A stretch of 13,437 nucleotides of DNA, taken from contig DCTX01000014.1 in assembly GCA_002329325.1 (NCBI GenBank), positions 7,891-21,327 of the forward strand. Direction: 5' to 3'. The translations under genes and the position numbers were made by a program. The number at the start of each line of letters is the position of its first letter. Positions within the stretch are counted from its first letter, which is position 1. The notes under the pieces are model-generated. The model saw only the letters and a program-made list of their open reading frames with translations. It was not told the DNA's origin and did not search any database. Shown here piece after piece: positions 1-7,179 of the stretch. The stretch is from Anaerolineales bacterium UBA1429 (lineage in GTDB: Bacteria > Chloroflexota > Anaerolineae > UBA1429).

Positions 1-2
1 CC

Positions 3-464
3 CGCCGCATCGTCAACCTGGATAGCTCCGCCGATGCCCTGGCCGCCGCCGAGGCGCACATGGCCCTGAACGGCATCCCGTCGGAGCGCGTCGAGACCGT
101 TGCGGGCGACGCCTTTCGGGTGCTGCGCACCATGCGCGATCAGGTGCGGCGCTTTGACGTCATCATCCTGGACCCGCCCAAGTTCGCCTTCTCCCAGGCC
201 CAGGTGCGCTCGGCCTCCCGGGGCTACAAGGATATCAACCTGCAGGCCATGCATCTGCTGCGGCCCGGCGGGCTCCTGGCGACCTTCTCTTGCTCCGGCG
301 CCATAGACGAGGCCCTCTTTCAAAAGATCGTCTTTGGGGCCAGCCTGGATGCCGGGCGCGAGGTGCGCATCCTGGAGCGGTTGGGCCAGGCCTCCGATCA
401 TCCCGTGGCCCTGACGTTCCCCGAGGGGGCCTATCTCAAGGGCTTCCTCTGCCAGGTGGGGTAG
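3..464 (+). CDS. rlmI: RlmI-type class I SAM-dependent rRNA methyltransferase, 3' part
   Basis: The reading frame is open from the left edge of the window, so the N-terminal half (including the PUA-like domain of this family) lies outside. What is visible is the C-terminal part of the Rossmann methyltransferase domain. It starts with VNLDSSADALAAAE followed by LNGI, the adenosine-binding acidic loop of the family. Next comes VIILDPPKFA, the catalytic DPP(K/R) motif IV of RlmI/RlmK-like 23S rRNA cytosine methyltransferases, then a GYKDINLQAM helix and the GGLLATFSCSG strand. The end LTFPEGAYLKGFLCQVG is the usual C-terminus of this family. An ATG at 60 lies inside the conserved fold and is not the real start. 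Family level is secure; the exact rRNA target (m5C1962 in E. coli for RlmI) is assumed from homology. Gene 3' end is 148 bp upstream of lgt, which has its own promoter. Confidence 0.85.
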   Translation, partial: RRIVNLDSSADALAAAEAHMALNGIPSERVETVAGDAFRVLRTMRDQVRRFDVIILDPPKFAFSQAQVRSASRGYKDINLQAMHLLRPGGLLATFSCSGAIDEALFQKIVFGASLDAGREVRILERLGQASDHPVALTFPEGAYLKGFLCQVG

Positions 465-528
465 GGAGCGGGGCCGCGCCCACCCGCTTCGTTGTGCGCC
501 ATGGGTGCGCTGGCGGCCGCTCGCCCTC

Positions 529-556
529 TTGGAAATGGCGCTCGTTGGGGTATAAT
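529..556 (+). promoter_or_regulatory. Sigma70-type promoter of lgt
   Basis: TTGGAA (529-534), a 16-bp spacer and a perfect TATAAT (551-556) lie about 57 bp upstream of the lgt start, in the gap after the methyltransferase gene. A start site near 563 would give an mRNA leader of about 50 nt. Seen directly in the sequence; activity is inferred. Confidence 0.7.
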
Positions 557-612
557 GGGGCCAGTTCGGAAACGCGCTTCGGCCAGGGGTCGGAGCAACC
601 ACGGAGGTATCT

Positions 613-1458
613 ATGCAGCCCAACCCCGTCTTCTTGCGGCTCGGCCCCCTCACCATCTACTGGTATGGCGTGCTGATCATCGCGGGCTCCATGCTGGCCG
701 CCTACATCGCCAGCAAGCTCTCGGCCCGCAACGGCCATGACCCCGAGATCGCCTGGACCCTGTTGATCGTCGTGCTTTTCGCCGGCATCGTGGGCGCCCG
801 CGTCTATCACATCATCTCGAGCTGGGATTATTACATGGCGAACCCCGGCAAGATGTTCAGCTTCCAGATGGCCGGGTTCGGCATCTATGGGGCCGTGCTG
901 GGAGGGCTGGTGGGCGTTTGGGTTTTTGCCAAGCACCAGAAGCTGCGCTTTCTCGAATGGGCCGACTATTGCGCGCCGGGGCTGCTGCTGGCCCAGGCCA
1001 TCGGTCGCTGGGGCAACTTTTTCAACCAGGAGCTCTATGGCCCGCCCACCGACCTGCCCTGGGGCATCTACATCTCCCCTGCCAACCGGTTGCCGGGATT
1101 CGAGAGCTTTGAACGGTTCCACCCCACCTTCTTTTACGAGTCGATGCTCAACCTGATCGGTTTTGCCATCTTGCTCTATCTGGCGCGCAAATGGAAGCGC
1201 GGGCGTCTGTGGGGCGATATCATCTTTGTCTATGGCCTGATCTATCCCGTGATCCGCTTCTTCATCGAAGGGTACTTTCGGCCCGACGCCTGGAAGATCG
1301 CAGGCATCCCCACGGCCCAGATCGTATCGGTGGTGCTGTTTGTCTTTTTCGGCGCGTTGCTCCTGATCCGCCACAAGCTCCAGCGCCCCTCGATGGTGTA
1401 TGTGCCGGGCGAGCCCTGGGTTCCCCCGGCCCCAGAGGCCGGGGACGATCAGGCCTAG
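613..1458 (+). CDS. lgt: Prolipoprotein diacylglyceryl transferase (Lgt)
   Basis: Lgt transfers the diacylglyceryl group of phosphatidylglycerol to the lipobox cysteine of preprolipoproteins, the first step of lipoprotein maturation at the cytoplasmic membrane. The 281-aa product has the usual length and several hydrophobic segments, beginning with a hydrophobic N-terminal helix around LTIYWYGVLIIAGSMLAAY. The Lgt signature GRWGNFFNQELYG is present around residues 133-145, including the conserved Arg and Asn. The other conserved glycine-rich loop reads GFGIYGAVLGGLVG, with Tyr at the place of the His found in enterobacterial HGG, a substitution I know from many non-proteobacterial Lgt proteins. 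The ATG at 613 is preceded by GGAGG at 604-608. A consensus promoter lies upstream and a strong terminator downstream, so the gene looks monocistronic. It is the enzyme that would modify the two island lipoproteins at 5577 and 8978, though this proximity is probably coincidental. Confidence 0.96.
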   Translation: MQPNPVFLRLGPLTIYWYGVLIIAGSMLAAYIASKLSARNGHDPEIAWTLLIVVLFAGIVGARVYHIISSWDYYMANPGKMFSFQMAGFGIYGAVLGGLVGVWVFAKHQKLRFLEWADYCAPGLLLAQAIGRWGNFFNQELYGPPTDLPWGIYISPANRLPGFESFERFHPTFFYESMLNLIGFAILLYLARKWKRGRLWGDIIFVYGLIYPVIRFFIEGYFRPDAWKIAGIPTAQIVSVVLFVFFGALLLIRHKLQRPSMVYVPGEPWVPPAPEAGDDQA

Positions 1459-1490
1459 GGCAAGCGGTGCCTCCAGCAGGTCTCACCGTC

Positions 1491-1530
1491 AACCCCCTCT
1501 CCCATGCTGGCATGGGAGAGGGGGTTTTGT
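1491..1530 (+). terminator. Intrinsic terminator after lgt
   Basis: A 17-bp perfect inverted repeat (1491-1507 with 1510-1526) with only two unpaired central bases is followed on the plus strand by TTTT then GTT. It lies 32 bp after the lgt stop and 35 bp before the end of the convergent nagA. On the minus strand the T-tract is poor, so termination of nagA there is possible through the stem but weaker. Confidence 0.85.
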
Positions 1531-1564
1531 TCAGTCTGTGGGCGACCTGCGCGTGGGTCGTTCA

Positions 1565-2725
1565 TCACCTCTGGTAGGCGACCGTGCCCCTGACCATCGT
1601 CATCCGCACCTGCAGGGCCTCATCCAGCACGATCAAGTCGGCGTCGCGCCCGACGGCGATATCGCCCTTGGAGGCCAGGCCCAGGCAGCGGGCGGGCGTG
1701 CGGCTGGCCATGGGGAGCATGCGTTCCGGCGGCTCGCCGGTGGCCAGCGCCATGTGCGCCACGGCGCGCTCCAGGGTGAGGGTGCTGCCGGCCAGGGCGC
1801 CCTCGGCGTTCCTCGCGATGCCATCGCGCACCCGCACCGCGGCGCCCCCCAGGGTATAGTCGCCATCGGGCATGCCCGCCCCCGCCATGGCGTCGGTCAC
1901 CAGGGCGATGCCGCCCGGCCCCTTGCAGCGATAGGCCAGGGCCAGGGCGGCGGGGTGCACATGCACCCGGTCGGCGATCAGCTCGCAGGTGAGGCCGACC
2001 AGCGACAGGGCCGCCCCCACGGGGCCCGGCTCCCGGTGGTGCAGCGGCGCCATGGCGTTGAACAGGTGGGTGACCTGGGTGGCGCCCAGGCGCATCGCCT
2101 CGCGCATCGTGTCATAGTCGGCCTGGGTGTGGCCGAGGGAGACCAGGGCCCCCTGCCGCCGGGCGTAGGGGATCAGGGTGCGGTTCTCGGGGCTCTCCGG
2201 CGCCAGGGTGATCAGGCGCACGACCCCGCTGGCAAAAAGGGCCTGGTACTCGGCGGCGCGGGCGGTGCGTACCCATTGGGCCTCCTGGGCGCCCCTCTGG
2301 GCCGCGTTCAGGTAGGGGCCCTCCACGTGGGCGCCCAGCAGAGCCGCGCCGTCGGCGCTCTGGCCCATGGCTATGCCGATGGCGGCCAGGGCCGCCTCGA
2401 TCTCGGCGGCGGGTGCGCTCATGGTGGCGGCCAAAAAGCCGGTGACGCCGTGAGAGGCGTAAAAGCGGGCCATGATGCGCAGCGCCTCGGGATCGGCATT
2501 CATGGCGTCGCATCCCAGGGCGCCGTGGGCGTGCAGGTCTATCAGGCCGGGGGCGAGCCAGTTGCCCTCCAGGTCAACGGGCATGGCGCGCCGCCCACGC
2601 CCGGCGGGCGGAGCGCCTGCCCCCAAGGCCGCAATGCGCCCCCCCTCGGCCAGCAGCCAGCCCTCGGGCAGGGGGCCGTGCAGGGTATGGATGCGCCCGT
2701 TGTGGAACAGCGTGGCCGTGCTCAT
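1565..2725 (-). CDS. nagA: N-acetylglucosamine-6-phosphate deacetylase (NagA)
   Basis: NagA hydrolyses GlcNAc-6-phosphate to glucosamine-6-phosphate and acetate in amino-sugar and cell-wall salvage. The 386-aa protein is a complete amidohydrolase-fold enzyme. It has the metal-binding LIDLHAHG (His65 and His67), VEGPYL with Glu135, LGHTQADY with His199, THLFNAM with His220, and the catalytic Asp278 in LVTDAMAG. The frame stays open upstream to 2887, but that stretch overlaps the 3' end of rhaB; the ATG at 2725 (MSTATLFHNG) fits the family N-terminus, so it is preferred. Its ribosome binding site is weak. It begins 16 bp after the rhaB stop, so the two genes are almost certainly co-transcribed. 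Together with the kinase and MurQ at 11196-13069 it would complete a GlcNAc/MurNAc route. Pairing with a rhamnulokinase is unusual and suggests a locus for mixed sugar scavenging. Confidence 0.95.
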   Translation of the reverse strand: MSTATLFHNGRIHTLHGPLPEGWLLAEGGRIAALGAGAPPAGRGRRAMPVDLEGNWLAPGLIDLHAHGALGCDAMNADPEALRIMARFYASHGVTGFLAATMSAPAAEIEAALAAIGIAMGQSADGAALLGAHVEGPYLNAAQRGAQEAQWVRTARAAEYQALFASGVVRLITLAPESPENRTLIPYARRQGALVSLGHTQADYDTMREAMRLGATQVTHLFNAMAPLHHREPGPVGAALSLVGLTCELIADRVHVHPAALALAYRCKGPGGIALVTDAMAGAGMPDGDYTLGGAAVRVRDGIARNAEGALAGSTLTLERAVAHMALATGEPPERMLPMASRTPARCLGLASKGDIAVGRDADLIVLDEALQVRMTMVRGTVAYQR

Positions 2726-2741
2726 ATGCGCCAGCCTGCGC

Positions 2742-4235
2742 TCAGAGCACCTGGGTCTCTTGCTGCAAGGCCAGGAAGCGCCCATAGGCGTCATCCCAGC
2801 CCGACACATCCCCCGGTTCGTAGGCGGTGCTGGCGAAGGAGAGCGCCACGATCTCGCGGCCCTGGGCCAGGTCGCCGATGCGTCCACGGGCGATGGCCTG
2901 CAGCATGACGTTGCCGATGGCGGTGGCCTCGACGGGTCCGGCGATCACAGGGCGCCGGGTGGCATCGGCGGCGAACTGGCACAGCAGGCTATTCTGGCTC
3001 CCCCCGCCGACGATGTGGATCACCTCCAGGCGGCGCCCCAGCATCTCCTCCAGCTTGTCCACGGCCCAACGGTATTTGCAGGCCAGGCTCTCCAGCGCGC
3101 AACGCACGATCTCGCCCCTGGTGGCAGGGGGGCGCTGGCCGGTGCGCTGGCAGAAGGCCCGAATGCGCTCGGGCATGCCGCCCGGCGGCAGGAACTCGGC
3201 GGCGTCCGGCTCCACCAAGGGGCCAAAGGCGGGCGCCTGGGCGGCCAGGGCCGTCAGGTCGTCATAGGAGAGCTCATCGCCCTCTTGCGCCCACGTGCGG
3301 CGGCTCTCTTGCACCAGCCAGAGCCCCATGATGTTCTTGAGCAGGCGGAAGGTGCCGAACACGCCGCCCTCGTTGGTAAAGTTGTTCGCCAGGGCATCGG
3401 GCGTCAGGATCGGCTCTTGCGTCTCGACGCCGATGAGGGACCAGGTGCCCGAGCTGATGTAGACAAAGTCCTTGACGCGGGCGGGCACCGCCGCCACCGC
3501 CGAGCCGGTATCATGGCTGGCGGGCAGGATCACCGTGGCGCCCTCCAGGCCCGCCTCCTGGGCCAGGCGATGATCCAGCGGCCCCAGGGTGGTGCCCGGC
3601 GGGAGGATCTCGGGCAGGATGTGGGTCGGGAGGTCCAGGGCGCGCAGCAGACCGCGGGCCCAATCGCGCCGGGTGGGGTCATAGAACTGGGTGGTGGTGG
3701 CCACCGAGAACTCGCTGGCGCGGATGCCCGTCAGCCAGTAATGGAAGAGGTCGGGCATCATCAGCAGGGTGTGGGCCTGGGCCAAGGCAGCGTCGCCGTG
3801 TTGCTGCATGGCGAGGAGCTGATAGAGCGAGTTGAGCTGCATGAACTGGATGCCCGTCTGGCGAAAGATCTCCTGGCGGGGCACGCGCTCCAGGGCCAGC
3901 CGCAGCATCGCCTCGTTGCGGGGATCTCGATAGTGGCGCGGGTTGGCCAGCAGGTCGCCCTGGGGGCCCAGCAGGGCGAAATCCACGCCCCAGGTATCCA
4001 CGCCGATGCCGTCGAGCCCGGCGCCATAGGCGCGGCGGTAGCTCTGGAGCCCGGCCTGCATCTCGCGCCACAGGTAGAGCACGTCCCAATAGAGGCCGTC
4101 GAAAACGCGCACCGGGCCGTTGCCAAAGCGATGCAGCGGCGCCAGCGCGAGGCGCTCGCCGTCAAAGCTGCCGGCCACGGCGCGCCCGCTCTCGGCGCCC
4201 AGGTCAAAGGCCAGATAGTTGCTGGTGTGTGGCAT
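2742..4235 (-). CDS. rhaB: Rhamnulokinase, FGGY carbohydrate kinase family
   Basis: RhaB phosphorylates L-rhamnulose to L-rhamnulose-1-phosphate. The 497-aa length and domain order are typical of FGGY kinases. The first actin-like domain begins LAFDLGAESGR (phosphate-1 motif, residues 8-18), then HRFGNGPV and FDGLYWDVLYLW, which I associate with rhamnulokinases rather than xylulo- or glycerol kinases. GVDTWGVDFALLG follows at residues 78-90. ASHDTGSAVAAVP carries Asp242, the probable catalytic base. The second domain has SSGTWSLIGVE (261-271), NFTNEGG and VGGGSQN with the adenosine-binding region. The ATG at 4235 has a strong ribosome binding site, AAAGGGGG, four bases upstream. A related FGGY sugar substrate cannot be excluded, because no rhamnose isomerase or aldolase gene is visible here. 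Its partner in the operon is nagA. Confidence 0.92.
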   Translation of the reverse strand: MPHTSNYLAFDLGAESGRAVAGSFDGERLALAPLHRFGNGPVRVFDGLYWDVLYLWREMQAGLQSYRRAYGAGLDGIGVDTWGVDFALLGPQGDLLANPRHYRDPRNEAMLRLALERVPRQEIFRQTGIQFMQLNSLYQLLAMQQHGDAALAQAHTLLMMPDLFHYWLTGIRASEFSVATTTQFYDPTRRDWARGLLRALDLPTHILPEILPPGTTLGPLDHRLAQEAGLEGATVILPASHDTGSAVAAVPARVKDFVYISSGTWSLIGVETQEPILTPDALANNFTNEGGVFGTFRLLKNIMGLWLVQESRRTWAQEGDELSYDDLTALAAQAPAFGPLVEPDAAEFLPPGGMPERIRAFCQRTGQRPPATRGEIVRCALESLACKYRWAVDKLEEMLGRRLEVIHIVGGGSQNSLLCQFAADATRRPVIAGPVEATAIGNVMLQAIARGRIGDLAQGREIVALSFASTAYEPGDVSGWDDAYGRFLALQQETQVL

Positions 4236-4264
4236 TGCACCCCCTTTCTCGCATGAACGGGCTC

Positions 4265-4293
4265 AGTATAGCCGGGGCGGGGGCGGCAGACAA
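4265..4293 (-). promoter_or_regulatory. Sigma70-type promoter of the rhaB-nagA operon
   Basis: Read on the minus strand: TTGTCT (4293-4288), a 17-bp spacer and TATACT (4270-4265). The transcription start would lie near 4258, giving a short leader of about 23 nt that includes the strong AAAGGGGG ribosome binding site at 4247-4240. No operator-like palindrome was recognised around it. Confidence 0.7.
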
Positions 4294-4400
4294 GGGGAGC
4301 GCAGAGAGGCCCGCGCCGCTCCTCGACGGCTGGCTCGCCACCCGGCCAGATGACGCCGGTGAAGCTGCTACGAGTTGCTCTTTGGGGGCCATGAAAGGCC

Positions 4401-4429
4401 TTGACCGCCGGGGGATCTTGCCGTAATCT
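4401..4429 (+). promoter_or_regulatory. Possible weak promoter ahead of the first orphan Rhs module
   Basis: TTGACC (4401-4406), a 17-bp gap and TAATCT (4424-4429). The -35 is good, the -10 matches only the key first, second and last bases. If active it would transcribe the orphan Rhs tip at 4456 and perhaps its immunity gene. Listed at low confidence because such matches arise by chance. Confidence 0.3.
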
Positions 4430-4455
4430 GAGTTAGGTCGCCCCCGTCCCCGCCG

Positions 4456-5559
4456 GTGAGCTACACCTACGCCCTGCCGCTGCTGGCGGGCGGGGGCGCT
4501 TTTGCCCTGGACGGGCAGCCTGGCGTCGCCACCAAGCACTATCTCCTGGGGGGCAAGCGCATCGCCCAGCGGGAGGGGCGCGCGGGCCCGGTAACCTACC
4601 TGTACCACGACCACCTGGGCAGCGCGGTGGCCAGCAGCGAACAGGAAAGCGCCCGCTACTGGCCGTATGGCGACACACGCGCAGGCGCGGTGAGCACGGC
4701 GTACAAATACACCGGGCAGGAGCTGGACGCCGCCAGCGGCCTGTACTACTATCGGGCCAGGTGGTACGACGCGAGCATTGGCAGGTTCATCCAAGCTGAT
4801 AGCATCGTCCCCGCGCCGGGGAACCCGCAGAGCCTGAACCGGTATGCGTATGTGTACAACAACCCGCTGCGGTACACGGACCCCAGCGGGCATGATCCAC
4901 TGGATAGTGTGTGGCAGAGTGAGTTTCAGCGCGTGCACGGCCGCGAGCCCGCTGCCGAGGACATACTCATTCGTCTCTTCTCCATCGCTTTCCCCAACGA
5001 ATGGGACTGGTCGGCCTTCTATGATGCCAGAGGCGGCTATATCCCAGGAAGCCTGGAACGTGTGTTTCGGGATAACAGGCCTGCCGAGTGGACCTGGGAG
5101 GATGTACCCGGCGCGCTGGACCGCCTGGCAGGATGGTATGGCCGTGGCGAAAACAGGCTATACACGCGCGATATCGGCAGCCTCTTCGGCGGCCTACCCA
5201 ATCGATTCGAGACGCCCAGCGCGTGGTCTGCGGTGAGCGACGCCAACAACCCGATCCGTGTCTGGGTGTACCTCAACCGAACTGGGCTGCCACCCTATCT
5301 CGTAGGTACCTCTGACAGCGATGCCAATGTCCATCATTGGGCCTGGTGCCTGACCATGGGGGCTGCGTATGGCCCAGGAGCCACCCTGATCAACACAGGG
5401 CGGGAGATCACCCAGTTCCGTGGAGACTGGCGCAACACGTGGTCGGACATTATGATCGGCACCCGGGGCGCGGGGCTCGGCCTCCACTTTCAGCTACTGG
5501 GGCTGAACGACAATGCGCGTGCATGGCACCTTTTCATGTTTGACCGCTTTGTGTGGTGA
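4456..5559 (+). CDS. Orphan Rhs tip 1: truncated Rhs core plus C-terminal domain of unknown function
   Basis: The 367-aa frame starts at a GTG with no ribosome binding site; the frame is open upstream only to 4432. It is therefore best read as a 5'-truncated rhs gene rather than a complete protein. Residues about 26-145 are Rhs repeat-associated core: HYLLGGKRIAQREG, YLYHDHLGS, YWPYGDTRAG, YKYTGQELD, GLYYYRARWYDASIGRF and SLNRYAYVYNNPLRY, ending TDPSG at residue 145. This core is uninterrupted and serves as the reference for the broken cores of modules 2 and 3. Residues 146-367 are a different domain I do not recognise. Its most structured stretch is DANVHHWAWCLTMGAAYG followed by REITQF and DIMIGTRGAGLG, where His, Arg-Glu and Asp could form a metal or active site. 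By position it is the variable toxin part of an Rhs protein; toxic activity is inference. A lipoprotein gene follows after 17 bp and is the candidate immunity gene. Confidence 0.7.
   Translation: MSYTYALPLLAGGGAFALDGQPGVATKHYLLGGKRIAQREGRAGPVTYLYHDHLGSAVASSEQESARYWPYGDTRAGAVSTAYKYTGQELDAASGLYYYRARWYDASIGRFIQADSIVPAPGNPQSLNRYAYVYNNPLRYTDPSGHDPLDSVWQSEFQRVHGREPAAEDILIRLFSIAFPNEWDWSAFYDARGGYIPGSLERVFRDNRPAEWTWEDVPGALDRLAGWYGRGENRLYTRDIGSLFGGLPNRFETPSAWSAVSDANNPIRVWVYLNRTGLPPYLVGTSDSDANVHHWAWCLTMGAAYGPGATLINTGREITQFRGDWRNTWSDIMIGTRGAGLGLHFQLLGLNDNARAWHLFMFDRFVW
4557..4890 (+). repeat. Rhs core direct repeat, copy 1 (uninterrupted)
   Basis: Homologous to 5976-6374 and, from about 8038, to 8343. 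The copy-1/copy-2 match begins abruptly at GCGCATCGCCCAGCGGGAGG. The last 75 bp (4816-4890) are the best conserved part, with only a handful of differences from copies 2 and 3. This copy has no hairpin element: the WY codons read TGGTAC at 4762-4767. Confidence 0.85.
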
Positions 5560-5576
5560 CTTTGGGGAGGCTAGTG

Positions 5577-5939
5577 ATGGGCCTTGCTCGGACTTTTAAA
5601 CTATCGCTCACTTTTATAGCCCTGTTCGTACTGATTGCTGCTTGCGGCCCATCGCCACTTGAGGAGGCAAGGGAGCTGGTGCCCATTGGCACGCCACGTG
5701 ACGATGCCATCCGGATACTGAGCGAGACCTCCTGGTATCATCAGCCCTGCCCCAACGTTATCACTATTGACGATCTGTTCTTTTTCGGCAGTCGCAAGTA
5801 CGATAGGGCGGATGTGGTCATTGTACGCAGCGAACCAGTAGAAGGAATCTTCATCGTCTACGATATAAGCAGCTTTGAGCCTTACGCTTGGCATGCTGCC
5901 TATCGCGACTGCCTTCAGCGGAACATGTTCGAAGACTAG
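5577..5939 (+). CDS. Small lipoprotein, candidate immunity protein of Rhs module 1
   Basis: A 120-aa protein. I chose the ATG at 5577 because GGGGAGG at 5564-5570 sits six bases upstream; an in-frame ATG at 5553 would overlap the Rhs tip and has no such site. The N-terminus MGLARTFKLSL, a hydrophobic stretch and the lipobox LIAAC with Cys23 make it a predicted lipoprotein anchored outside the cytoplasmic membrane. The mature part is rich in acidic and aromatic residues and begins EEARELVPIGTPRDDAIRIL. That stretch faintly resembles LIPGKSPREEV of the lipoprotein in module 3. It has no family I recognise with certainty. Its position 17 bp after the stop of the Rhs tip and its own strong ribosome binding site fit the toxin-immunity order of Rhs/CDI systems. 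Immunity is inferred from position. If right, a lipoprotein immunity factor implies a toxin acting on the outer side of the membrane. Confidence 0.7.
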   Translation: MGLARTFKLSLTFIALFVLIAACGPSPLEEARELVPIGTPRDDAIRILSETSWYHQPCPNVITIDDLFFFGSRKYDRADVVIVRSEPVEGIFIVYDISSFEPYAWHAAYRDCLQRNMFED

Positions 5940-5975
5940 CGGCCAGGGGTGGGGCGAGAACCCTGGTCGGCACCT

Positions 5976-6249
5976 GCGCATCGCCCAGCGGGAGGGGCGG
6001 GCGGGCCCGGTGACCTACCTGTACCACGACCACCTGGGCAGCACGGTGGCCAGCAGTGAGCAGGAAAGTGCGCGCTACTACCCCTATGGCGCCACGCGCG
6101 CCGGCGCGGTGAGCACGGCGTACCAATACACCGGCCAGCGCCACGAGGCTGCGCTGGGCGTGTACTACTACAACGCTCGCTGGTGGCGTTGGCCAAAGGC
6201 CAACGCTAAGCGAGTCGGCAAGCGATGTACCCATCGCCGCCGATTCGCC
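5976..6249 (+). pseudogene. Rhs core fragment of module 2, cut by the hairpin element
   Basis: Truncated at its 5' end, it encodes RIAQREGRAG, YLYHDHLGS, YYPYGATRAG, YQYTGQRHEA and GVYYYNARW, then runs into a 65-bp palindromic element at 6185-6249. In module 1 the same place reads ARWYDASIG. After the element the Rhs sequence resumes as HDPSIGKFIQADS but in another frame, because 65 is not divisible by three. The upstream frame ends at 6321 after a nonsense tail. No start codon with a ribosome binding site precedes it. Homology to module 1 begins at 5976, 36 bp after the previous immunity gene. Confidence 0.75.
6185..6249 (+). repeat. Double-hairpin (REPIN-like) element, copy A, 65 bp
   Basis: Hairpin 1: stem GCGTTGGCC (6186-6194), loop AAA, stem GGCCAACGC (6198-6206). 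Linker TAA. Hairpin 2: stem GCGAGTCGGC (6210-6219) with GCCGATTCGC (6239-6248), containing an inner stem GCGATG/CATCGC (6222-6227/6232-6237). The element begins GGCG and ends CGCC. It splits the tyrosine codon of ARWYD: flanks are TGGT and ATGAT. No target-site duplication is evident. A second, shorter copy sits at exactly the homologous position at 8154-8202. It contains the ATG at 6225 that is in frame with the module 2 tip. Confidence 0.8.
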
Positions 6250-7067
6250 ATGATCCGAGTATCGGCAAGTTCATCCAGGCCGACTCAATCGTCCCTACGC
6301 CGGGGAACCCGCAGAGCCTGAACCGGTATGCGTATGTGGACAACAACCCGCTCAGGTATACGGACCCCAGCGGGCGGTTTGGTGACGACATGCACGCTGA
6401 TATGACCCTCGAGATCGCTATCGAAGAGGGCACGGATATCCTGACCATGATGCACGGCATGGACGTTGATGCAGCCAGAAGAGTCGCGACAGCAGTTGCC
6501 AAGCAGATCGTCGCCGGGAACGCGGCGGTAGACGACCTTGGCCTGCATCGGGACACATCACTCAGGCCGGATCGTGGCAATCCACATTTCTTGGCGCATG
6601 CTGCCGCTCAAGACGAGATGACGCGTGTTGTGTATGGCGGCAGAGAGCTCGGCACTCCAGAGGAGTTCGGACGAGCGCTACATTCCATCCAGGACTACTA
6701 TCGGCATCGTGGCCTAGGCTACACGCCTGGCGCAAATGTGCCCGGAGGTGGTTCGCTCGGTCAACACCAGTATCTACTAGACGTGATCGAGTACGGTGAG
6801 GCGTTTGATCTGGGCACCTTTATCTTGCACGCACCACAACCAGGGCATGGCGTTACCTCATTCCTTACGAGGTATGTGAGCGAGCTCCCTGGGCTGGGCT
6901 TTCTGGGGACGCGCTTGGCTGAACCCGATGCTCTCGTTGGGACTTATCCGAGAGATGTAGAAGCTATCGAAGAGACCCGCCATTGGATACGTCAGTATCT
7001 GACGCTATGGTTCGCCTCTCGGCCAAGAGCCGTTGCTTCGGGGCGGGAGATGCCCCAGATCAGGTGA
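6225..7067 (+). CDS. Orphan Rhs tip 2: core remnant plus putative metal-dependent (phospholipase C/P1 nuclease-like) domain
   Basis: The frame encodes 280 aa from an ATG lying inside the hairpin element, with no ribosome binding site, so this start is formal only. Residues 9-50 finish the Rhs core: HDPSIGKFIQADSIV, SLNRYAYVDNNPLRY, TDPSG. Residues 51-280 are unrelated to the tips of modules 1 and 3. They contain HFLAHAA (His121, His125) and, 28 residues later, GRALHSIQDYYRHR (His153, Asp157, His161), a pattern I know from helical zinc phospholipase C / S1-P1 nuclease-type proteins, where such His and Asp residues bind metal. GHGVTSFL near residue 207 may add another ligand. The fold assignment is tentative. 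By position it is the variable, probably toxic end of an Rhs protein. A single-TM protein gene follows after about 110 bp. Confidence 0.6.
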   Translation: MYPSPPIRHDPSIGKFIQADSIVPTPGNPQSLNRYAYVDNNPLRYTDPSGRFGDDMHADMTLEIAIEEGTDILTMMHGMDVDAARRVATAVAKQIVAGNAAVDDLGLHRDTSLRPDRGNPHFLAHAAAQDEMTRVVYGGRELGTPEEFGRALHSIQDYYRHRGLGYTPGANVPGGGSLGQHQYLLDVIEYGEAFDLGTFILHAPQPGHGVTSFLTRYVSELPGLGFLGTRLAEPDALVGTYPRDVEAIEETRHWIRQYLTLWFASRPRAVASGREMPQIR

Positions 7068-7179
7068 TCGAGCTGTTGATCCCTATAGCATCACCCAAGC
7101 ATCTCCCGTTCGTTGAGGGGCGGGAAACGAACACTTGCATCGCATCGTAAGGGCACCGGCATGCGAGGGACGTACACAT

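Larger units (their letters stand above)
5976..6374 (+). repeat. Rhs core direct repeat, copy 2 (interrupted)
   Basis: Matches 4557-4890 at the DNA level except for the 65-bp insert at 6185-6249. The block 6300-6374 differs from copy 1 at only a few positions, including synonymous ones being retained, which points to recent duplication or gene conversion. Confidence 0.85.

Noticed and set aside
436..4256. Long open frames opposite or overlapping lgt, nagA and rhaB (for example 436-1374 minus, 1400-2908 plus, 2472-4256 plus)
   Set aside because: They are shadows caused by high GC at third codon positions; their translations are low-complexity and rich in Gly, Ala, Arg and Pro, while the opposite strand encodes clear enzymes.
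6185..6249. Insertion sequence interrupting the Rhs core
   Set aside because: The insert is only 65 bp (49 bp in the other copy), has no transposase and no target duplication; it is a palindromic element, not an IS.
7108..7132. Inverted repeat GTTCGTT/AACGAAC between the module 2 tip and its downstream gene
   Set aside because: The 7-bp stem with an 11-base loop has no T-tract and overlaps an alternative TCCCG/CGGGA pairing; it may be chance, so it was not called a terminator.
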